This document shows, piece after piece, positions 34,379 through 48,190 of a stretch of DNA of 64,000 nt. How positions within the stretch are numbered: the first letter of the stretch is position 1; the number at the start of each line of letters is the position of its first letter. Source of the DNA: Streptomyces sp. NBC_01775. Lineage in GTDB: Bacteria; Actinomycetota; Actinomycetes; Streptomycetales; Streptomycetaceae. Location of the stretch: assembly GCF_035917675.1 (NCBI RefSeq), contig NZ_CP109104.1:4650001-4714000 (forward strand), written 5' to 3'. Below the pieces are notes generated by a model. That model made no database searches and was not told where the DNA came from. It saw only the letters and a list, made by a program, of their open reading frames with translations. Position numbers and translations under genes: made by a program.

Positions 34379-35881
34379 TCAGCCTTGCGGATGGTGTCCG
34401 TACCCTCCGGGGCCGCCGTACTGCTGAGTCGGGGGTTGCTGGTACTGCTGAGGTTGTTGGTACTGCTCGGGTTGTTGGTGCTGGGTGGGCCACGGGCCGG
34501 GCGCCGTCACCGGGGCGGGTGCCGCCGCCCTGTGTCGTGCCAGGAGCATCCAGACCGCCAGGACGAGGATGAGCGCGGCACCGGCGCCGATACCGGTGTA
34601 TCCGACGGTGCGCAGCGTGTCGTTGTGCTCGACCTCGGCCGCCGTGAGGCCCTTCTCGGCCATTTCGCGGTCCGTGTCACTGACGCCGAATCCGGCAGCG
34701 ACGGCGTCGCCGTCGTACGCGGGCCCCTTCTTCGCCTTGCCCTTGACGGCCACCCGCACGGTGACGGGCGTGCCCTTGGGGAACGGCTCGGCCATCTCCG
34801 GCCCGGCGGTCACGGCGATGTAGTACCAGCCCGCGAAGCGGGTGCCGGAGGCCTCGTCGGCGAAGCGGTTCTCGTAGCGCACCGGGTTGCTGTAGCGGTC
34901 GAACTTGGCGCCGTCGCCGTCGTAGCTTTGGAAGTTCTCGTCGTAGAGGGCGTCGCGGGCCGGGTTGTAGACGTTCATCCGGAAGCCCTTGGAGATGTAC
35001 GTGCTGGAGATGGTGCCCTCCTCCGCCGGTGAGTTGGGCACCTCCGTGCGCGCGTACAGCCGCTGTCCCCAGTCGACCGGCACCCTGTAGTAGCGGGTCT
35101 CGCCGGGCTGGAGCCGGTCCTTCCACACTCCGCTGTCCAGGGCGCGCGCGTCGTTGAACCCGGTGCCGCCCTTGGCGGACTTCGCCGTGCCGGAAGGCGG
35201 GGTCGGACGCTTGTTGTTGTCGTCCGTCTCGTCCTCGGTGCCCGGGTAGGGGGCCGGGATGCTGCCCTTGAGGCCCGGCTCCTTCTTGAGCGACAGCTCC
35301 ACCGGCCAGGAGCCCGGACCGGAGCCGCTGCCCTCGTCGCGCTCCAGGCGGACCAGGTAGGGGCCCTTCTCCCGGCAGCTCTCGCTGTTCTCGTCGCCGA
35401 TGAGCCGGGCGGCCGACGCGGTGAGCGGGTAGGCGGTATCACCGCCGGCGCTGAGGTCCATGGAGCCGCAGGAGTCGCCGTTGGTGTTCTGGAGCGTCAG
35501 CTTGAGGCCGTCCTCATAGGTGACCTTGGTGCCCGGCGTCGGTACCGCGGTCGCGGTGACGTGCATGGAGGACTTGGCGTCCAGGTTGACGGCGTAGTAC
35601 TTCTCCTGGCCCGGCCCGATCCGGTCGTGGAAGAGGCCGGGCTTGATCTGCGGGGCGTCGGCGCTGCTGGAGGCGCCCGCCGTCTTCCTGGCGTCCCCGG
35701 AGATCTCGTACGGCTTCGGCTTGGCCAGCGCGGCGGCGCCGGGGGCCGGGGAGATCACCGCCACCGCACACAGCGCGGCGACGACGGCCCCCGCGCGCCC
35801 GGTCCACGCCCGCCCGGACCGTCCGCGCCGCTCGTACTGCTGCTGCTCGCGCCTGCGTCTGTGCCGCATGTGCGGACTCAC
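34379..35881 (-). CDS. Secreted, membrane-anchored partner of the VWA protein
   Basis: 500 residues. A basic N-terminus and signal segment (~28-50, GAVVAALCAVAVISPAPGAAA), a large extracellular part, a membrane helix near residue 435-455 (IGAGAALILVLAVWMLLARH), and a Gln/Pro/Gly-rich cytoplasmic tail with YQQPQ repeats. A domain at ~235-330 (GGTGFNDARALDSGVWKDRL, RYYRVPVDWGQRLYA) is shared with the VWA protein encoded upstream. The GTG at 35881 overlaps that gene's stop (GTGA). Function unknown; probably an envelope complex. Confidence 0.78.
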   Translation of the reverse strand: MSPHMRHRRRREQQQYERRGRSGRAWTGRAGAVVAALCAVAVISPAPGAAALAKPKPYEISGDARKTAGASSSADAPQIKPGLFHDRIGPGQEKYYAVNLDAKSSMHVTATAVPTPGTKVTYEDGLKLTLQNTNGDSCGSMDLSAGGDTAYPLTASAARLIGDENSESCREKGPYLVRLERDEGSGSGPGSWPVELSLKKEPGLKGSIPAPYPGTEDETDDNNKRPTPPSGTAKSAKGGTGFNDARALDSGVWKDRLQPGETRYYRVPVDWGQRLYARTEVPNSPAEEGTISSTYISKGFRMNVYNPARDALYDENFQSYDGDGAKFDRYSNPVRYENRFADEASGTRFAGWYYIAVTAGPEMAEPFPKGTPVTVRVAVKGKAKKGPAYDGDAVAAGFGVSDTDREMAEKGLTAAEVEHNDTLRTVGYTGIGAGAALILVLAVWMLLARHRAAAPAPVTAPGPWPTQHQQPEQYQQPQQYQQPPTQQYGGPGGYGHHPQG

Positions 35882-37866
35882 CACGTCCCACCCCTCATCA
35901 CGTTCGTGTTCCGGACCCTGCCACGCCGCCGCAGCGCGTACCAGACGCCTCCCGCGATCACCAGCACGGCCGCGGCTCCAGCGCCCGCCAGCACCGCCGG
36001 GTGCGGCCCCGGATCGTCCTCACCTGCCGCGCTGCCGGCCGTACCGCCCTTGCCGTCGTCCGCGCCGTCGCCCGTGCCGGTGTGCCGCGCCGCGGCCAGC
36101 GGGGCGTCGTGCTCGGGCCCCGTCCTCGCCTTGCCCTTGACTCCGACGCGCAGGACGATACGCACCGCGGCGTTCTCCGCGATCTGCGCGGCGTCGGCGC
36201 CCAGCGTGACGGCCAGGTAGTAGGTGCCGTCGCGCCGTACGGGCTTGACCGAACTGCTGGATTCCGCGCGGTTGTTCCAGGAGACCGGCACCGTACCCTG
36301 CGAGACCTTCACCGGGTCACCCCGGTAGAGCTGGCGCGGGGAGAACTCGGCGTTGTCCTTGAGCGGCAGCCGGCCCGGTGCGAAGGCCGTTGTCCACACG
36401 TACGAGGACTGGACGGCGTCCTCGTTCCGCTTGGGCTCGTTGGCGAATTCCACGTCGTAGCGCAGCTGCTGGTGCCAGCCGACCGGCACCCGGTACCAGC
36501 GGGTCTGCGCGGGCAGCAGGGTGTCGCGCCATACGCCCGTGCCGATCTTCTTCGCGTCGTTGAAGCCGGTGCCGCCCTGGATGTCCTTCGGGCCGCCGGC
36601 CGGCAGCGCGGAGTCCTTGCCCGCGGCGCCGTAGGAGGTTTCGGCGCGGGCCGGGGTGACGCCCTTCTTCAGCGGCTTCTCCGCGCCGAGCCGCAGCTCG
36701 ACGGGCCAGCGGGCCTGGTCGGAGTCGTCCTCGGACTCCCGCTTCAGTTCGAACGTGAAGCTCCCCGGCCTGTCGCAGTCACCCAAGGGGTGCTCGCGGG
36801 GGATCCGGCTGACGGCGGTGGTGACCGGGGCGGCGCCCTCGTCCTGCCAGAAGTAGCCGTTGTCGCTCCCGCACATGCTGCCGTCGGCGGCGCGCATGGT
36901 GAGCTTCAGCCCGTCCAGTCGGCCGACCCGGACGCCGGGGGTCGGCACCCCGGTGGCCGCCAGGTCGGTGGCGGAACTCCCGTCCAGGTGGGCGGCGTAC
37001 CAGCGGGTCTCCTCCGGACCGATGGTGTCCACGTACTGGCCGGGGGCCTTCAGCGCGGGCGCGTCGCCCGAGGAGGCCGTCCCCGTGACGCGTGTGCCCT
37101 TGAAGCGGTAGCCGTCGGCCGACAGCCGCCCGGCGCGCTCCAGTTCACGGGCCAGGTCGTCGGCGTCGGGCGCGTCGTAGTACTTGCCGTGACCCGCCTC
37201 CGCGACGCACTTGAGCTGCTTGCGGGCCGCGCCCTTCACCTGGAAGCCGATGGCGTCGATCCGCAGGTCGATGCCGTCCTTGGACAGGCTCTTGGCCACG
37301 TCGCAGGGCTTGGGCGCCCCGCAGTTGTCCTCGCCGTCGGAGATCAGCAGGATCGTGCGGCGGCCGATCGCGCTGTGCGGCGGCTTGGGCAGGTCGGCCG
37401 CGGCCTTCTTGAGCGAGTATCCGATCGGGGTGTCGCCCTTGGGCTCGACCGCGGCGACGGCCTTCTTGATGCCGGCCCTGTCCAGCGGCTCGACGGGCTG
37501 GGCGAGCCGGGTGTCGGTGCAGCTCTTGGCCTTGTCGGCGCCGTAGACCCGCAGCCCGGTCGGGAAGCCGTCGGGCAGGCTGTCGACGACGGTGCCGACG
37601 GCCTCGCGCGCCGAGGCGATACGGGTCTTGCCCGAGCCGTCCTCGTCCGCCATGGACCCGGAGGAGTCCAGCACCATCTCCATGGCGCTGTCGCTGTTCG
37701 CCGCAAGGGAACTGTTGCCACGGGCAACGCCACTTCGGCTGCCCACTTCCGTAGTCGGTGCCGTCGGCGCGGTGTTCGGCACCGCCACGGCGAGCGGGCC
37801 GGCGAGCACGGCGAGCGCCACCCCGCCCGTCAACGCCCCCGCCAGGCGGCTACGCACTGGTCGCAT
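35878..37866 (-). CDS. Secreted von Willebrand factor A (VWA) protein
   Basis: 662 residues. Signal peptide at ~1-32 (GALTGGVALAVLAGPLAVAVP), then a VWA domain (~60-250) with the MIDAS motif DSSGSMAD, and the supporting Thr in GDTPIG and Asp in ISDGEDNCG. A second region (~400-600) carries GGTGFNDAKKIGTGVWRDTL, the same domain as in the following protein. One membrane helix near the C-terminus (~628-650, AVLAGAGAAAVLVIAGGVWYAL) and a basic end. VWA MIDAS sites bind a metal and a protein ligand. ATG at 37866. Confidence 0.87.
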   Translation of the reverse strand: MRPVRSRLAGALTGGVALAVLAGPLAVAVPNTAPTAPTTEVGSRSGVARGNSSLAANSDSAMEMVLDSSGSMADEDGSGKTRIASAREAVGTVVDSLPDGFPTGLRVYGADKAKSCTDTRLAQPVEPLDRAGIKKAVAAVEPKGDTPIGYSLKKAAADLPKPPHSAIGRRTILLISDGEDNCGAPKPCDVAKSLSKDGIDLRIDAIGFQVKGAARKQLKCVAEAGHGKYYDAPDADDLARELERAGRLSADGYRFKGTRVTGTASSGDAPALKAPGQYVDTIGPEETRWYAAHLDGSSATDLAATGVPTPGVRVGRLDGLKLTMRAADGSMCGSDNGYFWQDEGAAPVTTAVSRIPREHPLGDCDRPGSFTFELKRESEDDSDQARWPVELRLGAEKPLKKGVTPARAETSYGAAGKDSALPAGGPKDIQGGTGFNDAKKIGTGVWRDTLLPAQTRWYRVPVGWHQQLRYDVEFANEPKRNEDAVQSSYVWTTAFAPGRLPLKDNAEFSPRQLYRGDPVKVSQGTVPVSWNNRAESSSSVKPVRRDGTYYLAVTLGADAAQIAENAAVRIVLRVGVKGKARTGPEHDAPLAAARHTGTGDGADDGKGGTAGSAAGEDDPGPHPAVLAGAGAAAVLVIAGGVWYALRRRGRVRNTNVMRGGTW

Positions 37867-38105
37867 GTCCTTCGTCCCCCTCGGTCCCCGTGGCCACAGC
37901 GACTCTTCCAAGCAGCTTTGCACGAGCACCGTATTGCTTTGCGTGAGCAACCCTCAAGGGAAAAAGTGTCACCGTCCGGCAACGGCGGACGCGGCGGGAC
38001 GAGGGGACGCGGCACGGGGATGACGCGAGCGAGGCGAGGAAGGGGAGCCGCCCACACCGGCGACGGGCGGGCGAAGCGGGGCGAGAGGCGGGCCGGGACA
38101 GACGA

Positions 38106-38137
38106 AGGCCCCGACCGCTCGGGGCGGTCAGGGCCTC
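38106..38137 (-). terminator. Terminator after the DLW-39 gene
   Basis: AGGCCCCGACCGC and its partner GGCGGTCAGGGCCT form a stem with one mismatch around a short loop just beyond the stop. The rest of 37867-38158 holds no gene and should carry the VWA operon promoter. Confidence 0.75.
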
Positions 38138-38158
38138 ACGTTCGCTGTTCGCTGAGCT

Positions 38159-38293
38159 TCACACACCCGAACCTGCGGGCACGGAGTCGGTCGCCTCCGT
38201 CCACAGATCCTGCTCGGCGCGGTCCGCCTGGATCTGGCGGTACACGAGGAGGCCGCCGATGGCGGCCAATGCGACCAGGAAAAGCTTCTTCAC
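38159..38293 (-). CDS. DLW-39 family small protein
   Basis: 44 residues, too short for most gene finders: MKKLFLVALAAIGGLLVYRQ then IQADRAEQDLWTEATDSVP and a short tail. An N-terminal hydrophobic helix and the invariant D-L-W triplet near residue 29-31 identify the actinobacterial DLW-39 family. GTG start at 38293 lies behind AGGACGAGG. In streptomycetes this gene sits close to gyrA. Function unknown. Confidence 0.85.
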   Translation of the reverse strand: MKKLFLVALAAIGGLLVYRQIQADRAEQDLWTEATDSVPAGSGV

Positions 38294-38535
38294 CGCGCTA
38301 CCTCGTCCTTCTTAGACATTGGGACCTCTCTGGCGCCCGATGATACCCAACCACTTCCTCGCACAAAGGGGTCGGCCCGGCCGGGTAAATAGGGGCTGGT
38401 CAGGACAATCGGCCACCCGAGCCCGCGATGCGCGCTGTCGATGTCGGTGCCGAACGGTAGCGTCCGTGACCTCGATCACTTTGATCGTCCTGATTCGTCC
38501 CGATCGCCCTTGATCACCCGTCTCACGGAGGTGCC

Positions 38536-39105
38536 ATGAACACGTACTCACCCATCCCCGAGCTGAACCTGCTCCAGGAGTTCGAGGACAGCCTGGAGGG
38601 GGAGGAGTTCTCGGAGGGCTTCGAACTCTTCGAGTACGGCCGTCCCGAGGCCGGGCTGGCCGAATGGCTGTCCTTGGAGACACCGGACCCGTCCGTCCGG
38701 CGCGCCCTGGACCAGCTCATCCCCTTCGCCCACGCCACCGGCTCCGGGTCCTTCTACGCGCTGTGGCGGTGCGACGACCGCACCGATCTCGCGACGCTGC
38801 CCGTCATCTTCTTCGGCGACGAAGGCGGCCTCGACGTCGTCGCGCAGGGCCTGCGGGACCTGTTCCAGCTGCTCGCTCTCGACGACGAGTGGCTCCTGCC
38901 ATGGGACCCCACCCGGGAACACTCCGCCGGCCACCCCGCGTACCTCGCCTGGCTGGAGAGCACCTTCGGCCTCACCATGCCCGACAGCCCCGACCCGATC
39001 GTGAACGCGGCCCGGCACGAGTACGGCCGCCGCTTCCTCGACTGGGCGCTCCAGTCCCTGTCGAGGGACCTCGAAATCGAAGGCCTGACCGCGGAGCCCG
39101 TCTGA
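38536..39105 (+). CDS. Acidic hypothetical protein
   Basis: 189 residues, strongly acidic (many Asp/Glu, few Lys). Regular alpha/beta pattern: FYALWRCDDRTDLATLPVIFFGDEGG, DVVAQGLRDLFQLLA, PAYLAWLESTFGL. The spacing of WRCDD..LPVIFFGDEG resembles SMI1/KNR4 (SUKH) immunity-like folds, but the match is weak and I do not assign it. No signal or membrane segment. ATG behind GGAGGTGCC is convincing. Confidence 0.7.
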   Translation: MNTYSPIPELNLLQEFEDSLEGEEFSEGFELFEYGRPEAGLAEWLSLETPDPSVRRALDQLIPFAHATGSGSFYALWRCDDRTDLATLPVIFFGDEGGLDVVAQGLRDLFQLLALDDEWLLPWDPTREHSAGHPAYLAWLESTFGLTMPDSPDPIVNAARHEYGRRFLDWALQSLSRDLEIEGLTAEPV

Positions 39106-39167
39106 GCCCTTCCAGCCCTCCCTCGCCCCTCAAACTGTCGGTCCCCGGGGCCAGGGGCTCCCCGACC

Positions 39168-39455
39168 GTGAGTGAACCGGCCTGCCTCCACGCCACCCGG
39201 GCCGCCTACGACGCCGTCGCCGCCGACTACACCTGGCCGGCGCGCGACGAGTTGGACACCAAGCCGCTGGACCGCGCCGTGCTCGCCGCGTTCGCCGAAC
39301 GCGCCCGGGCGGCGGACGCCGGGCCGGTCGCCGATCCCGGCTGCGGGCCCGGCCGCGTCCCGGCCCACCCCCGCGACCTCGGGCTGAACTACTCCGGCCG
39401 GCCGGGCGGGTGCGCGACGGCAGCCGCGCGCGCCTCCGCCGTGGGGGCGACGTAG
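39168..39455 (+). pseudogene. Truncated class I SAM-dependent methyltransferase
   Basis: The frame from GTG 39168 starts like a methyltransferase: an N-terminal helix ATRAAYDAVAADYTW, then VADPGCGPGRVPAHPRDLGL, which corresponds to motif I (usually DxGCGxG) but has Pro for Val/Leu. After the motif the similarity stops and about 22 unrelated residues follow before the stop at 39455. About 75 residues remain of a ~200-residue family, and its end overlaps the convergent MORN-like gene. Likely a remnant. Confidence 0.6.
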
Positions 39456-40219
39456 TCGCGCGCCAGGGCGCCGTCGTCGCCCCACCGCCGGATCAGCAGG
39501 TGCTTGCCGTCGTCGTCGAAGAGAGTCTCCTCGACCAGGTTGCCGTCGCTGTCCCACTGGCACCACCACCCCACGACCACCCCGGCGCGGCAGCTGCCCT
39601 GCTCCCGTTTGCGGCCGGTGGGCCACAGTTCGAGACGGACCCCGTCCTCGATCCCCTCCCGGTACGAGGTCGTGCCCAGAAGCCGGCCGTCCCGGTCGCA
39701 CTCGACGGCGATCCCGGTGAACGGCGCGCCCTCGTAGCCCGCCACGAACCAGTCGTAGGTGCCCAACTCATCGGTCCGGAGGCAGCGTTCCGTCGTCCGC
39801 CGTCGCCGTGCCGGATGCGTCTCGGCGGCCTTCCGGGCCTCCGGGCGGGAGGAGACGAAGTCCATCACCAGCTCGCCGTCCGCACTCCAGCGGCGGCGCA
39901 CCTGGACCTCCTCGGCCAGCAGGGATTCCTCGGCCGGCCAGCCGTCCTCGTACCACTCGCGCCACCAGCCCACGGCGACGCCGTGCCGGCGGACGCCCTC
40001 CGCCCGTATGAGCCCGCTGGGCCACCATTCGAGGTCCGGCCCGTCCTGCGCCCCCCACCAGTAGGACGTCTCGTCCAGGAGCCGGCCCTCCTCGGACACC
40101 GTGTAGTTGACTCCGGTGAACGCCGCACCATCGTGGTAGAGCATGAGGTCCGTGCACATCTCGGTCTCGTCCTGCGGGAGATGCGGCACGTTCTGTGGCC
40201 TGCTCGTCCTCGCCTCCAT
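39389..40219 (-). CDS. MORN-like repeat protein (YwqK-type)
   Basis: 276 residues with an internal duplication. Copy one (~45-125) and copy two (~170-250) share DGRLLxETSY, a W/G turn, LEWWPSGLIRAEG or LELWPTGRKREQG, and VGWWREWYEDG or VGWWCQWDSDG. These are the MORN-variant repeats seen in YwqK-type proteins, often called antitoxins next to a toxin; no toxin gene is adjacent here. Start ATG at 40219 is chosen because sequence upstream is low complexity; ATG at codon 21 (MCTDLMLYHDG) is possible. Confidence 0.7.
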   Translation of the reverse strand: MEARTSRPQNVPHLPQDETEMCTDLMLYHDGAAFTGVNYTVSEEGRLLDETSYWWGAQDGPDLEWWPSGLIRAEGVRRHGVAVGWWREWYEDGWPAEESLLAEEVQVRRRWSADGELVMDFVSSRPEARKAAETHPARRRRTTERCLRTDELGTYDWFVAGYEGAPFTGIAVECDRDGRLLGTTSYREGIEDGVRLELWPTGRKREQGSCRAGVVVGWWCQWDSDGNLVEETLFDDDGKHLLIRRWGDDGALARDYVAPTAEARAAAVAHPPGRPE

Positions 40220-40381
40220 GGCGGGCAGCCTAAACGAGCGGTGACGCCCCCGGCCCGCCTCCGCGAGGTTGGCCCGGCCCACCGGCCGCCTCGGTGCGCT
40301 CCGGACCCCGCACAACGTCCTCAACCGGGCCTGAAGGCCACCCTCCGTCACAGCCAGATCCGACGGGTCACCGATGAATGG

Positions 40382-40418
40382 AAAAGGCCCCCGGCTCTAC
40401 GGAGCCGGGGGCCTTTTC
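40382..40418 (-). terminator. Terminator of tRNA-Ile
   Basis: AAAAGGCCCCCGGCTC pairs with GAGCCGGGGGCCTTTT with a short loop, ending in Ts on the minus strand. Confidence 0.92.
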
Positions 40419-40420
40419 GC

Positions 40421-40497
40421 TGGTGCGGCTACCAGGACTTGAACCTGGGGCCTCTTCCTTATCAGGGAAGCGCTCTAACCGTCTGAGCTATAGCCGC
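40421..40497 (-). tRNA. tRNA-Ile (GAT), CCA encoded
   Basis: Acceptor GCGGCTA (40497-40491) pairs with TAGCCGC (40431-40425). Anticodon loop CTGATAA gives anticodon GAT; the T-arm has GGTTCAAGTCC. The 3' end ACCA is encoded (40424-40421), unlike the other two tRNAs here. It lies downstream of gyrA-DUF3566, the usual streptomycete place. Confidence 0.95.
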
Positions 40498-40601
40498 GCG
40501 CTGCACGGAAAGATTAGCGCACTTCAAGCCGTGCCCCAAATCGCTTTCCGCCCGGGCCGGCACCGGCCCGGGCACGCGTCAAAGAGCGCCCGGGATGGCG
40601 G

Positions 40602-41249
40602 TCACTCGTCCTCCGCCAGCGTCAGCTCCACACCGCCGACGAAGCCCGCCGACAGGTTGTAGATGAAGGAGGCCAAGGTGGCCAGCGCCGTCGCGAGTAC
40701 GACGTTGATGACCGCGATCAGGGAGGTGAACAGCAGCACCCGCGGCAGCGAGAGGAACGACTCCAGGTCGAAGCCGCCGCTGCCCTCCGCGCTGGTCGCC
40801 TCACTGACCGTGCCGCCGAGGGTGGAGAAGACGCCCATCGCGTTCATCACCATCCACAGCACGGCGACGGCCACCACCGTGCACACGCCCAGTGCCACCG
40901 CCAGCAGGAAGCTGACCTTCATCACCGACCACGGATCGGCCTTGGCCACCCGCAGCCGCGCCTTCCGGGTCCGCGGGATCGTACTCGCACCCGTGCGCGG
41001 CTTGCGCACCGCGCCTTGCCCGGCATCACCGCCATTCCCGTCACCGCCGGACCCGCCCGACCCCTCGGCTCCGGACCCGCCGGATCCGGATTTACGGGTC
41101 CCCGACCGGGCCCCGCTGCCGGATTCCGACGGCGGGGCCGGGTACGCCTGCGGCGGCCGGTGCGGCTGCTGCTCGGGCTGAGGCTGGGATGGTGGGGACG
41201 GAGGCTGTGCCTTCGGCTGCGCCTGCGGCTGAGGCTGAGCACCACTCAC
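40602..41249 (-). CDS. DUF3566-family membrane protein
   Basis: 215 residues. A long Gln/Pro then Gly/Ser N-terminus (~1-95), then the DUF3566 domain: ARLRVAKADPWSVMKVSFLLA with the first helix, LGVCTVVAVAVLWMVMNAMGVF, and a second helix pair near the end (LLFTSLIAVINVVLATALATL, split). The family always follows gyrA in actinobacteria and is thought to be an envelope/division-associated membrane protein. It starts 19 bp after the gyrA stop with a GTG. Confidence 0.9.
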   Translation of the reverse strand: MSGAQPQPQAQPKAQPPSPPSQPQPEQQPHRPPQAYPAPPSESGSGARSGTRKSGSGGSGAEGSGGSGGDGNGGDAGQGAVRKPRTGASTIPRTRKARLRVAKADPWSVMKVSFLLAVALGVCTVVAVAVLWMVMNAMGVFSTLGGTVSEATSAEGSGGFDLESFLSLPRVLLFTSLIAVINVVLATALATLASFIYNLSAGFVGGVELTLAEDE

Positions 41250-41267
41250 GCCCTGCTCCTAGTCGTC

Positions 41268-43877
<2,610 letters not shown>

Positions 43878-43933
43878 GGCTAAAGATCAAGTCCTTCTCT
43901 GTGTGCGGCGCTTCTCGGGCGAGGCCGACGACG

Positions 43934-46352
<2,419 letters not shown>

Positions 46353-46964
46353 TCACCCGTAGGTGTCGCCCGGCCCCTTGCTCCCCGGCGCCCGCAACCG
46401 CCCGTATCCGGTCCGCGGCGCCTCCGGCCCCCGCACCTTGATCAACTTAACGGTGCCCTGTCCGAGATCCTCATTCAGCCGCGCCACCAGCTTCGGCGCC
46501 AGCAACCGCAGCTGCGTCGCCCACGCCGTCGAATCGCACCGCACCACAAGCGTGCGCTCCTCCTCGTCGTAGCGCTGCGGCTCACAGTGCTGTGCCACCT
46601 CGGCACCCACCATCTGCGGCCAGCGCCCCATCACCCCGCCGACCGCGGCCGGGGCCTCCCAACCCCGTTCGGCGATCAGCCTGTTGACCGCGGCACCCAG
46701 CGGCATCGGGTCCCTGCCGTCCCGCCCGGAGCCCGAGCGCAGCCCGCCTCCGCGCCGCGCCTGCCTGCGCTGCTGCGCCTCCGCACCCCGCGCCTTCGCC
46801 TGCTCCTTGGCCGCGCGCAGCGCCACCCGCGCGAGATCCACCCCGCTGTGCTCGGGCACCTTGCCGCCCGCATCGGGCGCGCCGGCGCCCGGACCGGGCG
46901 GGTTCACCGAAGGCCCGGAGGCGTTCCGCGACGGTCCACCCGCCGGGGGTACGTCCTCGCTCAC
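46353..46964 (-). CDS. dciA: DciA-like helicase-loading protein (DUF721)
   Basis: 203 residues. A low-complexity N-terminus (~1-90), then the DUF721 core: [28 protein letters not shown], with the G..WP..VG motif, [39 protein letters not shown] (split) forming the KH-like fold. DciA-like proteins load the replicative helicase DnaB in bacteria without DnaC. GTG start overlaps the recF stop (GTGA). Streptomyces DnaB and other partners are not in the window. Confidence 0.9.
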   Translation of the reverse strand: MSEDVPPAGGPSRNASGPSVNPPGPGAGAPDAGGKVPEHSGVDLARVALRAAKEQAKARGAEAQQRRQARRGGGLRSGSGRDGRDPMPLGAAVNRLIAERGWEAPAAVGGVMGRWPQMVGAEVAQHCEPQRYDEEERTLVVRCDSTAWATQLRLLAPKLVARLNEDLGQGTVKLIKVRGPEAPRTGYGRLRAPGSKGPGDTYG

Positions 46965-48106
46965 AGCCGCTCCACCTCACCCTCCGCCACGGAAAACCGC
47001 GCCCCCACCAGCACTTCCGGCACGTCCTCCGGCACCGCCGCGGTCACCAGCACCTGCTCGGCCGGCGCCACCAGCTCCGCCAGGCGCTCCCGGCGCCGGG
47101 TATCCAGCTCCGCGAACACGTCATCCAGCACCAGCACCGGCTCGTGCCCCTCGCTCTTGAGCAGCTCATAGGCCGCCAGCCGCAGCGACAGCGCGAACGA
47201 CCACGACTCCCCGTGGCTCGCGTACCCCTTCGCCGGAAGCTCCCCCAGCCGCAGCAGCACATCGTCACGATGCGGCCCCACGAGCGTCACCCCGCGCTCG
47301 ATCTCCTGCTTACGCGCCTCACCCAGCGCCGCCAGCAGCTGACCGTACAGCTGCTCCTGGAGGCCCCTCCCGGCCGAAGCCTGGGGGAGCGACGAGCCGT
47401 CCACCCCGCCCCGGTACTCGAACGAGACGGGCCCGCCGCCCGGCGCCAGCCGCTCGTACGCCTTGTCCGCCAACGGCCCCAGCACGGCCAGCAGATCCAG
47501 CCGCTGCGCCAGCAACTCCGCACCCACCCGCGACAGATGCTGATCCCACACATCCAGCGTCGACAGATCCACGCCCTTGCCGCCGTGTCTTCTGGCCATC
47601 GCGGCGGACTTCAGCAGGGTGTTGCGCTGCTTGAGCACCCGCTCGTAGTCCGAGCGCACCCCCGCCATCCGCGGCGCCCGGGCCGTCACCAGCTCGTCCA
47701 CGAACCGGCGCCGCTCACCGGGATCGCCCTTGACCAGCGCCAGGTCCTCCGGCGCGAACAGCACCGTACGCACGATCCCCAGCACATCGCGGGGCCGCAC
47801 CTGCGAGGAACGGTTGATCCGTGCCCGGTTGGCCTTGCCCGGATTCAGCTCCAGCTCGACCAGCTGCTCGCGCTCCCCCTGGCGCACCTGCGCCCGCACG
47901 ATCGCCCGCTGGGCACCCATCCGCACCAGCGGCGCGTCCGAGGACACCCGGTGACTGCCCAGCGTGGCGAGATAGCCGACGGCCTCGACGAGATTCGTCT
48001 TGCCCTGGCCGTTCGGCCCGAGGAACGCCGTCACGCCCGGCCCGAGCGGCACCTCGGCCCGGGCGTACGACCGGAAATCGGCCAGCGAGAGATGCGTCAC
48101 ATGCAC
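46961..48106 (-). CDS. recF: DNA repair and recombination protein RecF
   Basis: 381 residues. Walker [14 protein letters not shown] after the N-terminal [16 protein letters not shown] signature [18 protein letters not shown], Walker [13 protein letters not shown], and the conserved R in the last segment. It binds gapped DNA and helps load RecA. A palindromic repeat-like stretch at 47362-47389 codes for ~12 residues ([12 protein letters not shown]) near residue 240, probably an in-frame insertion in a surface loop. Confidence 0.96.
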   Translation of the reverse strand: MHVTHLSLADFRSYARAEVPLGPGVTAFLGPNGQGKTNLVEAVGYLATLGSHRVSSDAPLVRMGAQRAIVRAQVRQGEREQLVELELNPGKANRARINRSSQVRPRDVLGIVRTVLFAPEDLALVKGDPGERRRFVDELVTARAPRMAGVRSDYERVLKQRNTLLKSAAMARRHGGKGVDLSTLDVWDQHLSRVGAELLAQRLDLLAVLGPLADKAYERLAPGGGPVSFEYRGGVDGSSLPQASAGRGLQEQLYGQLLAALGEARKQEIERGVTLVGPHRDDVLLRLGELPAKGYASHGESWSFALSLRLAAYELLKSEGHEPVLVLDDVFAELDTRRRERLAELVAPAEQVLVTAAVPEDVPEVLVGARFSVAEGEVERL

Positions 48107-48190
48107 GGCGTCGCCGGCCTCCCCAGTCCTTCCCGAGGCTGTGCGTCCCCGGTCTCCCTCACACCATCCGGCCCTGCCCAGGCCGCCCGC

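Noticed and set aside
38336..38535. Possible small gene between DLW-39 and the acidic protein
   Set aside because: Frames are short, with no ribosome site and no family features; treated as promoter DNA.
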